From Candidatus Bathyarchaeota archaeon (lineage in GTDB: Archaea; Thermoproteota; Bathyarchaeia; TCS64), in NCBI GenBank assembly GCA_030613835.1, contig JAUWLH010000102.1, positions 1 through 5,879 on the forward strand: a DNA stretch of 5,879 bases. Direction: 5' to 3'. The notes below the pieces were generated by a model, which did not search any database, had not been told where the DNA came from, and saw nothing but the letters and a program-made list of their open reading frames with translations. How positions within the stretch are numbered: the stretch's first letter is position 1; every line of letters starts with the position of its first letter. The position numbers and the translations under genes are program-made. Below, piece after piece: positions 1-5,358 of the stretch.

Positions 1-324
1 AACAAAGCTCTGCAGGAATATTCCCACAGCAACCCCCTGCCATGTGTCCGTGAAGGCGTAGACGTAGGTCATGTATGCCATTACCTTGATCCTACCCTGG
101 TAATCAGCCAGGTACCCCCCAAGGGGGTAGAGGAGCATGGAGGCTATGTTGCCGACCGCCATCACTTGGCCTATGGTCTCGTACTCTCCGCCCAGCGCGA
201 TGATGTACAGGGAGAGGTATCCCCAAACGATGTCGACGCTCATGCGCCACATGGAGCTGCAGACTGTTAGGACGAGCACGTTTCCCCTCATTATCTCGCA
301 GATCTCGGACAGCAACCTAAACAC
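1..324 (-). CDS. MFS transporter, N-terminal fragment (cut by window edge)
   Basis: This is the first 108 residues of a major facilitator superfamily permease, read on the minus strand and leaving the window at base 1. Hydrophobic stretches cover about residues 14-45 (TM1, ending YIIALGG), 52-73 and 80-105. The stretch LGGYLADYQGR, about residues 68-78, is the MFS loop 2-3 signature (motif A, G-x-L-a-D-x-x-G-R). I chose the GTG at 322-324 because a TATA-like ATTTATCA lies about 25 nt upstream (leaderless spacing) and the resulting leader VFRLLSEICEI fits archaeal MFS N-termini. An ATG at 289-291 is the alternative start and loses 11 residues. An in-frame TAA at 367-369 limits any longer start. 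The substrate cannot be inferred. It is divergent from the gene at 401. Confidence 0.85.
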   Translation of the reverse strand, partial: MFRLLSEICEIMRGNVLVLTVCSSMWRMSVDIVWGYLSLYIIALGGEYETIGQVMAVGNIASMLLYPLGGYLADYQGRIKVMAYMTYVYAFTDTWQGVAVGIFLQSFV

Positions 325-344
325 GGTATTTGGTGATATCGCCC

Positions 345-352
345 TGATAAAT
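345..352 (-). promoter_or_regulatory. TATA-like box for the MFS gene
   Basis: On the minus strand this reads ATTTATCA, centred near 349. An archaeal start point about 25 nt downstream falls on the GTG at 324, which implies a leaderless mRNA. The match is by eye and the box is short. Confidence 0.4.
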
Positions 353-371
353 CCGGTGGATGGGGATTAAC

Positions 372-378
372 TCTAAAT
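372..378 (+). promoter_or_regulatory. TATA-like box for the cyclotransferase-like gene
   Basis: TCTAAAT is centred at 375, 26 nt before the ATG at 401. This is the spacing expected if transcription starts at the start codon. No Shine-Dalgarno sequence precedes that ATG, which agrees with a leaderless transcript. Confidence 0.4.
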
Positions 379-400
379 CATCCTGCGGTACCCCGTAGAT

Positions 401-850
401 ATGTATCACTTCGGTTATGGCTCGAACCTCAACATCGAGTTCCTGAGAAAATACCTTCCTAGTGCCGAGTTCGTGCAGAAGGCGTACCTCCCCAACTTTG
501 AGATCCAGTTCCGCTTCTGGAGCAAGAAAAGACAAGGGGGTATTAGCACAATCATGCCCAAGCCTGGGAACCTAATTCACGGTGTCATCTACGAGTGTGA
601 CGAGGAAGAGATGATTGAGCTGGATAGGATAGAGAGCGTCCCCCAGGGTCTCTACACTAGGGACACAATGATAGTATTGGGAGAGGATGGTAATTGGCAC
701 AAGGCTGACCTGTATAGAGTGCCCAACCCCAAGGGCCCCTTCACTCCCGCGAAGGGCTATGTGGAGCTGATGCTAAGCGGTGCAAAGGAGCACAAACTGG
801 ACCCCGAGCATATCAAGGTAATCGAGGAGATCTACACCAGGTCCGAGTAG
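401..850 (+). CDS. Gamma-glutamylcyclotransferase-like (GGCT/AIG2 fold) protein
   Basis: The 149-residue protein has the GGCT-like fold signatures. YGSNL at residues 6-10 forms the substrate-binding loop at the N-terminus. LDRIESVPQGLYTR at 74-87 carries Glu78, which aligns with the catalytic acid of the family, followed by the usual Tyr and Arg. Near the C-terminus, GYVELMLSGAKEH (119-131) matches the common Y-x-x-L-x-x-GA helix. Characterised members cyclise gamma-glutamyl amines or peptides to 5-oxoproline, but many archaeal members have no known substrate, so only the fold and likely chemistry are called. Length is normal. The ATG is the first codon of the open frame, immediately before the conserved N-terminal strand, with no SD. 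It is cytoplasmic. It ends in TAG and overlaps the last 19 bp of the convergent amidohydrolase. Confidence 0.85.
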   Translation: MYHFGYGSNLNIEFLRKYLPSAEFVQKAYLPNFEIQFRFWSKKRQGGISTIMPKPGNLIHGVIYECDEEEMIELDRIESVPQGLYTRDTMIVLGEDGNWHKADLYRVPNPKGPFTPAKGYVELMLSGAKEHKLDPEHIKVIEEIYTRSE

Positions 851-2478
851 ACTACCTCTCCACCGATTATGGGCATCAGGACCTTGGTTGCCAGTAGCGC
901 ATCATGGGGCTCGGTTGTAATATCCGGGTCAAGGACCACAAAGTCGGCCATCTTGCCAGTTTCAATTGTTCCCTTTATGTCCTCGGTTCCTTCTAGATAC
1001 GCCGCGTTCCACGTGTATGCCCTGATGGCGTCCATAATGGGCACTGCTTCCTCCTTACATAGGTATTGGCCAGTCCTCGATTTCCTTGCGACGCACCCGT
1101 AAATGCCCGTGAGTGGCCAGCTTGTTCCGAAACCGTCGCTGTTTCCAGCCGCGACGATACCGTGATCCCTGAAACTCTTCATAGGGTAATACCCGCAGAG
1201 TCGGTCGGGACCGAGTGCCACTATGTGGCTATCACCTATAGGGTAGCAGAACCCGATACTTGCGGAGATATTGATGTTTAGTTCCTTCATCCTCTCAAGC
1301 TGACGGGGGAGGACGTACCCGGCGTGCTCGATCCTGTGACGGTGGTCAGGCCAGTCCTTTGACTTGATGGCGGCCTCCAATGCGTCAAGGGTCATGTCGA
1401 GGGCCCTGTCCCCTATTGCGTGGATGCAGGTCCTGAGGTGTGCATTGTGGCATCTCGTCACCTCGTCTGTGAGCTCCTCGGCGGTGCATCTTATGATACC
1501 CTTGTTGCCCGGGTCGTTGCTATAGTCCTTGTGGAGCGCTGCTGTCAGACTGCCCATAGCCCCGTCCGTTCCCACCTTAACCCCGACGACCTGGAGCCTG
1601 TCGCTCCACTTGAATGGGGTAGTGATGCCCTGTCTGGAAAGGTCGTCGGTAGCGTATCCCTTGTACGGGGTCATGCCGTCCAGCATGAGGCCCATACGTA
1701 TCTTGAGCTTTCCCTCCTTGTCCAGTCTCTGGAAAGCAAGGGCCTGTTGGGCCTTGATATGGGCCTCGTGCAGGCTGGTTATGCCCCAGCTTAGGTATGT
1801 CTGCTCCAGGACGGGCCAGTTCTCGACGAGGAGGTCTATCTCCTCTTCTCCCGCTGGGACAGGTATCAGGCTCCTAACCATGTCCATAGCTGCGATCTCG
1901 TCCAGCCTACCCGTTGGTATCCCACTCTCGTCCTTCTCAATGTGGCCGCCCACTGGCTGCTCGGTGTCTTTTGTTATCTCCGCAATCTCCAGTGCCAGAC
2001 TGTTAACCACCGAATTGTGTCCTCCTGCCCTGCCCAGGTAGATTGGATGATTTGTGGACGCCCTGTCGAGGTCGTATCTGTTGGGGAACCGTTTGTCCTT
2101 CCACTGGGTCTCGTCGAACCACGAGCCAACGACCCACTCGCCATCTGGCTTGGAGTCTGCTTTCTCCTTGAGAGCTACCACTATGTCGTCTAGGTTTTTC
2201 ACGGGAGGGGTCCTGCAATTCACGTAATCGAGCTGTAGTCCCCTCCTGATGCAGTGTTCGTGTGTATCGATGAAGCCAGGATAGATGGTCTTCCCTTTCA
2301 GGTCGATTTCCTCTGTCTCGCTTGAGGAGAGGGCTTTGATCTCCTCGTTTGTTCCTACCTTGATTATGTAGCCGTCCTTGACGGCTATGGCTTCCACCAT
2401 TGAGTCATTTTTGTCCACAGTCACTACTTTTCCGTTGACTATGACAAGATCGGGGGCTAGTTCACGCTGCGGGGGCAC
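832..2478 (-). CDS. YtcJ-type amidohydrolase (amidohydrolase family 3)
   Basis: This 548-residue metal-dependent hydrolase is full length for the YtcJ/amidohydrolase_3 group. A small beta domain (about 10-65) leads into PGFIDTHEH (67-75) with metal ligands His73 and His75. Family landmarks follow: GSWFDETQW (118-126), GRAGGHNSVVNSLAL (149-163), GGHI...PTGRLDE (177-194), VKVGTDGAMGS (300-310) with Lys301 as probable carboxylated bridging ligand, CIHAIGDRA (351-359) with His353, HRIEHAG (381-387) with His385, and GNSDGFGTSWP (445-455) with Asp448. GTIETGKMADFVVLD closes the beta domain. Relatives hydrolyse formamides or other C-N bonds; the substrate here is unknown. There is no signal peptide, so it is cytoplasmic. 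The start is GTG at 2476-2478, with GGTG 7 nt upstream; the next in-frame Met is residue 27, inside the conserved domain. It ends in TAG. Confidence 0.93.
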   Translation of the reverse strand: MPPQRELAPDLVIVNGKVVTVDKNDSMVEAIAVKDGYIIKVGTNEEIKALSSSETEEIDLKGKTIYPGFIDTHEHCIRRGLQLDYVNCRTPPVKNLDDIVVALKEKADSKPDGEWVVGSWFDETQWKDKRFPNRYDLDRASTNHPIYLGRAGGHNSVVNSLALEIAEITKDTEQPVGGHIEKDESGIPTGRLDEIAAMDMVRSLIPVPAGEEEIDLLVENWPVLEQTYLSWGITSLHEAHIKAQQALAFQRLDKEGKLKIRMGLMLDGMTPYKGYATDDLSRQGITTPFKWSDRLQVVGVKVGTDGAMGSLTAALHKDYSNDPGNKGIIRCTAEELTDEVTRCHNAHLRTCIHAIGDRALDMTLDALEAAIKSKDWPDHRHRIEHAGYVLPRQLERMKELNINISASIGFCYPIGDSHIVALGPDRLCGYYPMKSFRDHGIVAAGNSDGFGTSWPLTGIYGCVARKSRTGQYLCKEEAVPIMDAIRAYTWNAAYLEGTEDIKGTIETGKMADFVVLDPDITTEPHDALLATKVLMPIIGGEVVYSDLV

Positions 2479-2510
2479 ACTAAAACACCGGGAAATTCTT
2501 CGTGGGTAAT

Positions 2511-2518
2511 CTATTTAA
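2511..2518. promoter_or_regulatory. Shared TATA-like box between divergent hydrolase genes
   Basis: CTATTTAA (TTAAATAG on the other strand) is the only convincing AT box in the 64-bp gap between the amidohydrolase and the SGNH hydrolase. For the plus gene its centre is about 28 nt before the ATG at 2543, a leaderless geometry. For the minus gene it is 37 nt before the GTG at 2478, giving a leader of about 11 nt that contains GGTG. The near-symmetry of the box makes use in both directions plausible but unproven. Confidence 0.5.
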
Positions 2519-2542
2519 CACCGACGAGTATTTTCCAGTGTT

Positions 2543-3154
2543 ATGCCAGGTTTATGGGTCGTCTTCGTTTTTCTTGGAGATAGTATTACCGCGGGTTTCC
2601 AGCAGGGCCCCCGTGATCTTCCACCTCGTTACTATCCTTTCACCAACATGCTGGAGTCCATCCTCAGGATAAGGCTGAAGGCGACGGGCTCGAAGAAGGA
2701 TGTGGTCATCGAGAACAAGGGGATGGACGGGGACAGCACCTCAGGTATGGTCAAAAGGTTCACCATGAGCGTGGTCCCCGAGAAACCGGATTATGTTGTC
2801 CTAATGGGGGGCCTAAACGACCTGTTCACACGTCTTCCAAGTGACGATGTCTACAGGAACCTTGTACAGCTGACGCAGATGTCCAAGGAGATCGGGGCCG
2901 AGCCAATCATGTTGAGCACTACACCTGTCGCCGGAGCCCATGATTTTAACTCTGTGATCAAGGACCTTAACGATACGGTCAGGGGGTACTGCACGGAGAA
3001 CGATATACGCTTTATCGATCTTTTCTCCGAGTTAGTGCATAATGGGACAATTGCGGAAGCGTACAGCAACGACGGTGTCCACCTCAGTGACGGGGGCTAC
3101 AAGAAGATTATCTCCATCCTTGCCCCCCTCCTGTTGGAGCTTATCGAGGACTAA
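2543..3154 (+). CDS. SGNH/GDSL-family hydrolase (esterase-like)
   Basis: The 203-residue protein shows all four SGNH blocks in order. LGDSIT (11-16) holds the nucleophile Ser14. NKGMDGDST (58-66) gives the oxyanion-hole Gly (Gly60 or Gly63). MGGLND (88-93) supplies Asn92. SNDGVHLSDGGY (175-186) supplies Asp177 and His180. The family hydrolyses ester bonds of lipids, acyl groups or sugar O-acetyl groups; nothing here fixes the substrate. The first ten residues are hydrophobic but run directly into the GDS block (they form the first beta strand), so this is not a signal peptide and the enzyme is probably cytoplasmic. The ATG lies about 28 nt from a TATA-like box and has no SD. The gene is divergent from the amidohydrolase; a joint role is possible but not shown. 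Confidence 0.9.
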   Translation: MPGLWVVFVFLGDSITAGFQQGPRDLPPRYYPFTNMLESILRIRLKATGSKKDVVIENKGMDGDSTSGMVKRFTMSVVPEKPDYVVLMGGLNDLFTRLPSDDVYRNLVQLTQMSKEIGAEPIMLSTTPVAGAHDFNSVIKDLNDTVRGYCTENDIRFIDLFSELVHNGTIAEAYSNDGVHLSDGGYKKIISILAPLLLELIED

Positions 3155-3182
3155 CCTTCCATCTTCACCGAAACCAGATGCA

Positions 3183-3214
3183 TTTATTACTGACTTCAGT
3201 ATATCGGTGGTGAG
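3183..3214 (+). promoter_or_regulatory. TATA-like box and ribosome-binding site of eS26
   Basis: TTTATTA at 3183-3189 would start transcription near 3211. GGTGGTGAGG at 3206-3215, with GGTGAG at 3209-3214 placed 9 nt before the ATG at 3224, matches the archaeal anti-SD (CACC core). If the start point is really at 3211 the SD would be partly lost, so either the transcript begins slightly upstream or the SGNH transcript also reads in. Confidence 0.4.
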
Positions 3215-3223
3215 GCTTGGGAA

Positions 3224-3529
3224 ATGACCAAGAAAAGACGTAGCGGTGGACGAAGCAAGGGAGGGAAAGGACGCTCCGGCACGGTTCAGTGTAGCTACTG
3301 TGGCGCCCAAGTACCCCGAGATAAGGCAAAGCGACAGACAAAGTATACGAGTCTTGTCGATTCAAGGATACTCAAAGAGCTTAGGGATCAGGGTGCATCT
3401 ATTAACCGCACCAAGGTCACAAAGTACTTGTGCATCAGTTGTGCGGTTCACCGCGGTGCTGTTAAGATCCGTGCCAAGGTTGACAGGAACATTGTCCCTA
3501 GGCGTCGGAGACCGAAGAGAAGGAATTAA
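3224..3529 (+). CDS. rps26e: Small-subunit ribosomal protein eS26
   Basis: This 101-residue protein is eS26, a zinc-binding component of the 30S platform near the mRNA exit side and the 3' end of 16S rRNA. The basic start MTKKRRSGGRSKGGKG matches the eukaryotic MTKKRR-x-x-GR opening. The zinc site is CSYC (23-26) plus CISC (70-73). VPRDKAKRQT (30-39) and KYLCISCAVH (67-76) are family hallmarks. The Arg/Lys-rich tail, RRRRPKRRN, replaces the proline-rich tail of eukaryotic versions, as usual in archaea. The ATG has a good SD (GGTGAG). The gene is known from TACK and Asgard archaea and eukaryotes, so it is the best taxonomic marker here. Its TAA lies inside a palindrome shared with the convergent phosphatidyltransferase. 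Confidence 0.97.
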   Translation: MTKKRRSGGRSKGGKGRSGTVQCSYCGAQVPRDKAKRQTKYTSLVDSRILKELRDQGASINRTKVTKYLCISCAVHRGAVKIRAKVDRNIVPRRRRPKRRN

Positions 3530-3534
3530 TTCCT
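3521..3534. repeat. 14-bp perfect palindrome spanning two convergent stop codons
   Basis: AGGAATTAATTCCT equals its own reverse complement. It contains the TAA of eS26 (3527-3529) and, on the other strand, the TAA of the phosphatidyltransferase (3526-3528), so both proteins end in Arg-Asn. Flanking AGAG (3516-3519) and CTCT (3535-3538) extend the symmetry past one bulged A at 3520. Confidence 0.8.
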
Positions 3535-4170
3535 CTCTACCTCTTTTTTAAAGTGTAAACTTCTCTGCAGAACTGTTACGTGAGCCAGTGCTGCTAGTAT
3601 TATTATCCCGTAGTTGAGAGCTTGCGGGTACCAGTAGGATGCTGCCGTGCATAGGGCGAGGAACATCATCCTTTCGGCTCTCTCCGCGATGCCGATGCCC
3701 GCCATGTTGACGCCCTCCATCTCGGCCCTAGCCCTCGTGTAGCTCACCAGCATGGAGCCGAAGAGGGCGAGAAGCCCGGCCCAGAGGTCGCACAGGCCCG
3801 CAGCGATAATGCTGCTGTAGACTATGGCGTCGCTGTACCTGTCGGCGACGGAGTCGAAGAAGCCACCGAAGCGTGTGACCTTTCCCGTGGACCGTGCAAG
3901 GACGCCGTCTATGGCATCGATGAAGCCTGATGCTATGAACATACCGGCGGAGTAGAGGAGGTAGTTCTTGTCCCCCGGTGCCTTCGTGTACATGTAAGCA
4001 GTTACCCCTGCCAGTACCATGCCTAGAATGGTCAGGTGGTTGGGAGTTATCCCTAGTCCTCCCAGTGGCTTGACGATCACCGTTACCGTGGTCTCGAACT
4101 GTTTCTTGAGCTTGCTGGACACCAAGATGGCTAGAACTGCGCGTGTACCCGGTTTAAGGTTATCCTGCAT
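3526..4170 (-). CDS. CDP-alcohol phosphatidyltransferase, probable archaetidylinositol phosphate synthase
   Basis: The 214-residue integral membrane enzyme carries the full CDP-alcohol phosphotransferase motif D-x2-DG-x2-AR-x8-G-x3-D-x3-D. Counted from the ATG at 4170 this is Asp85, Asp88, Gly89, Ala92, Arg93, Gly102, Asp106 and Asp110; the aspartates bind two metal ions. About six hydrophobic segments are visible. The later SYTRARAEMEG (143-153) and GIAERAER (160-167) resemble archaetidylinositol phosphate synthases, which join CDP-archaeol and inositol 1-phosphate to make archaeal inositol lipid. Another head group, such as glycerol phosphate, cannot be excluded. I prefer the ATG over the adjacent TTG (4171-4173) because a TATA-like box sits 26 nt upstream of the ATG. 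It overlaps eS26 by 4 bp tail-to-tail. Confidence 0.9.
   Translation of the reverse strand: MQDNLKPGTRAVLAILVSSKLKKQFETTVTVIVKPLGGLGITPNHLTILGMVLAGVTAYMYTKAPGDKNYLLYSAGMFIASGFIDAIDGVLARSTGKVTRFGGFFDSVADRYSDAIVYSSIIAAGLCDLWAGLLALFGSMLVSYTRARAEMEGVNMAGIGIAERAERMMFLALCTAASYWYPQALNYGIIILAALAHVTVLQRSLHFKKEVERN
3544..3549 (+). terminator. T-tract, possible eS26 terminator
   Basis: Six T residues lie 15 nt after the eS26 stop, following a pyrimidine-rich run and the palindrome at 3521-3534. Archaeal termination commonly uses such U-tracts. The same bases encode the two lysines near the end of the convergent gene, so the tract may also be simply coding sequence. Confidence 0.4.
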
Positions 4171-4192
4171 CAAGTAACCTGTAATAACGAGA

Positions 4193-4200
4193 AAAAATAT
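4193..4200 (-). promoter_or_regulatory. TATA-like box for the phosphatidyltransferase
   Basis: On the minus strand this reads ATATTTTT, centred about 26 nt before the ATG at 4170. It supports a leaderless start at that ATG instead of the TTG one codon earlier. Confidence 0.5.
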
Positions 4201-4250
4201 TCGTGTTCACTGCGGTACTGTACTGGGGTCCTGGAAAAGGGCTTTCGATG

Positions 4251-4281
4251 ATCAGGCTTTCCTTTGTTGCTGAGCCTTGAT
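4251..4281. repeat. Imperfect inverted repeat in the divergent gap
   Basis: ATCAGGCT (4251-4258) pairs with AGCCT-GAT (4273-4277 and 4279-4281) with one bulged T at 4278 and a 14-nt loop. It lies between the divergent phosphatidyltransferase and zinc-ribbon genes. It could be an operator or a small RNA hairpin, or chance. Nothing else in 4201-4350 is recognised. Confidence 0.35.
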
Positions 4282-4360
4282 GAAGATGGGTCCGATTTCC
4301 TCTCAATTTAAGGCGCATCGTGGGCGAGGCGGGGATCTATCCCTGGCCATTTTCGATGTG

Positions 4361-4397
4361 TTTATCCCGTTCCCCGTTTATCCTAGTGAGTGGTGAG
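4361..4397 (+). promoter_or_regulatory. TATA-like box and ribosome-binding site of the zinc-ribbon gene
   Basis: TTTATC at 4361-4366 predicts a start point near 4389. The short leader then contains GGTGAG (4392-4397), the same SD word as eS26, ending 3 nt before the ATG at 4401. This pair decides the start over a GTG at 4320 in the same frame. A second TTTATC at 4378-4383 would be too close to the ATG to keep the SD. Confidence 0.45.
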
Positions 4398-4400
4398 CTT

Positions 4401-4640
4401 ATGTCTAGCCCAGTCAATGTGAAGTGCAGTAATCCTGGTTGTGGGAAGCTGAACCCGGTTTACGGGGATGTTTTCCCCGGTAGGGAGTACACATGTGTTT
4501 TCTGTGGGCACCTGTTCAAGGCCCAGCCAAAATCCGATGTTGAGACAGTTGATAAGGGCAAGCGGGCCCGCGGGAAGAAGCCCCCCAGGCGGAAGGAAAG
4601 CCGTCCTCAGAACAGGAACATGAGGAAGCCCCTACTCTAG
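4401..4640 (+). CDS. Small zinc-ribbon protein with basic C-terminal tail, function unknown
   Basis: I do not recognise a named family for this 79-residue protein. The N-terminal half is a likely zinc ribbon with ligands Cys9, Cys14, Cys32 and Cys35 (C-x4-C, 17 residues, C-x2-C); TCVFCGHLFK (31-40) is a typical second knuckle. Residues 52-77 are rich in Lys, Arg and Pro (for example RARGKKPPRRK, about 55-65), low in hydrophobics, and probably disordered and nucleic-acid binding. The domain layout suggests an RNA- or DNA-associated accessory protein, but this is inference only. The ATG at 4401 has GGTGAG upstream. The in-frame extension to a GTG at 4320 adds 27 residues lacking zinc-ribbon features, so it was not used. 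It ends in TAG within a hairpin arm and is convergent with the nitroreductase pseudogene. Confidence 0.7.
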   Translation: MSSPVNVKCSNPGCGKLNPVYGDVFPGREYTCVFCGHLFKAQPKSDVETVDKGKRARGKKPPRRKESRPQNRNMRKPLL

Positions 4641-4661
4641 CCTCACCTGTTTTCTGAGGCT
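4639..4661 (+). terminator. Hairpin at the end of the zinc-ribbon gene
   Basis: AGCCTCA (4639-4645) and TGAGGCT (4655-4661) form a perfect 7-bp stem with a 9-nt loop containing TTTT. The left arm starts inside the TAG stop codon. The position suggests transcript end formation or 3'-end protection. It is not followed by a long T-run, so it is not a classical intrinsic terminator. Confidence 0.45.
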
Positions 4662-4763
4662 CATAAAGGAAACATACAAATTTGGTTAAACACTCCAAAT
4701 ATAGTTAATTTAGAGAAATTCAATCCGCGCGCACCAAAGATCCTGAAGCCTAGGTGGAAGAGA
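4662..4763. other. AT-rich convergent intergenic gap
   Basis: The stretch 4662-4722 is much richer in A and T than the genes. It holds a small inverted repeat, ATTTGG (4680-4685) with CCAAAT (4695-4700). It lies between the 3' ends of the zinc-ribbon gene and the minus-strand nitroreductase remnant. No open frame or RNA gene is visible, so it is probably termination and spacer sequence for both directions. Confidence 0.5.
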
Positions 4764-5321
4764 CTAGGAGCGGAACTCCGCTACCTCGTCCACCGGGAGC
4801 CTCGGAGGCCCCTTCTTGCCCGCCATCTTGGCCGATGGATAACCTATCCCGACTGCCGCGATGAGGTCTAAGTCCTCCTTCCCGTACATCTTCTTGAACT
4901 CCCCGGCCGCTACCCGGACAGCCACCACCCAAAGAGTGCCTAGACCCATGTCTTGCGCTTTCAGCATCATAGTTTGTATGCATGCCCCGATGCTCTGAGG
5001 GCTTGTCCATGTCCTGTTCTTATCCTAGACGACGTAGATGGCCGAGCCCTTGTCCAAGCTCAGCGCACTCCACTCAAAGTTATTGATCTGCCTCTCTGTG
5101 AAATCCGCCTTCTTTTTCTCAATGTTCTCACGCATCACCTTGATGAACTCGTCCTTCGCATCCTCAGTGAGGACATCGAACTTCTATGGCTGGCTGTTAG
5201 TTCCGCTGGGGGACCAGATACCGTACTCCAAGATCTCCCTGAGCTGCTCCTCGGTTACCTCTTTCTCCCCGTCGTAGCTGCGGCAGCTGCGCCTCCCCAG
5301 AATAGCCTTTTCAAGTTCCAA
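4764..5321 (-). pseudogene. Nitroreductase-family gene with two in-frame TAG codons
   Basis: One uninterrupted minus-strand frame of 185 codons, from TTG at 5321 to TAG at 4764-4766, matches an FMN-dependent nitroreductase end to end. It shows GRRSCRSYDG near the start, WSPSGTNSQP at 36-45, LKAQDMGLGTLW in the second half, GIGYP, and VDEVAEFRS at the C-terminus, like its neighbour's LDEVAEFIE. Codons 46 (5184-5186) and 99 (5025-5027) are TAG. Codon 46 falls where the family has Trp (QPW-x-F); both align with Trp in the paralogue at 5359. Each is one G-to-A change from TGG. No frameshift is seen. The simplest reading is a recently inactivated gene; amber suppression, readthrough or base error are alternatives. 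From the ATGs at 4968-4970 only a 68-residue fragment could be made. TTG fits the family start, but no SD precedes it. Confidence 0.85.
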
Positions 5322-5350
5322 TGTAATCGGGCAAGAGGGAAAGGTGGTTA

Positions 5351-5358
5351 GATATAGG
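5351..5358 (-). promoter_or_regulatory. Weak TATA-like box before the nitroreductase pseudogene
   Basis: On the minus strand this reads CCTATATC, about 34 nt before the TTG at 5321, in the short gap after the upstream nitroreductase. It could give the downstream copy its own promoter, but co-transcription from upstream is equally possible. Confidence 0.25.

Noticed and set aside
137..370. Plus-strand open frame of 77 codons at the left edge
   Set aside because: The minus strand of the same bases encodes a clear MFS N-terminus with motif A; the plus frame has no recognisable domain.
1420..2041. Long plus-strand open frames opposite the amidohydrolase (for example 1420-1794 and 1529-2041)
   Set aside because: They are antisense to a gene whose conserved motifs run through the whole region, show no family features, and have no SD or TATA context. 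They are by-products of its codon composition.
2543..2575. Signal peptide on the SGNH hydrolase
   Set aside because: The hydrophobic start is the first beta strand leading directly to the catalytic GDS at residues 12-14; cleavage would remove the active site.
4246..4296. C/D box small RNA gene
   Set aside because: Box C has a mismatch, box D is CCGA instead of CTGA, and the C'-D distance is 8 nt, shorter than expected. It is not listed as an RNA gene.
4320..4400. GTG at 4320 as the start of the zinc-ribbon gene
   Set aside because: The added 27 residues lack zinc-ribbon character, and the ATG at 4401 has a TATA box plus GGTGAG in the right place.
4750..5010. Alternative minus-strand open frame of 86 codons across the nitroreductase C-terminus
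   Set aside because: Its translation is Gly/Arg/Ser-rich and unlike any family, while the overlapping frame 4764-4970 gives the conserved nitroreductase C-terminus.
4764..5321. Genome-wide reassignment of TAG to an amino acid
   Set aside because: TAG terminates four genes in the window, including this one at its normal family end. I kept suppression or readthrough only as an alternative to a pseudogene.
4953..5351. Plus-strand open frame of 132 codons
   Set aside because: It lies antisense to the interrupted nitroreductase. It stays open partly because that gene is coding-like; the product shows no family features.
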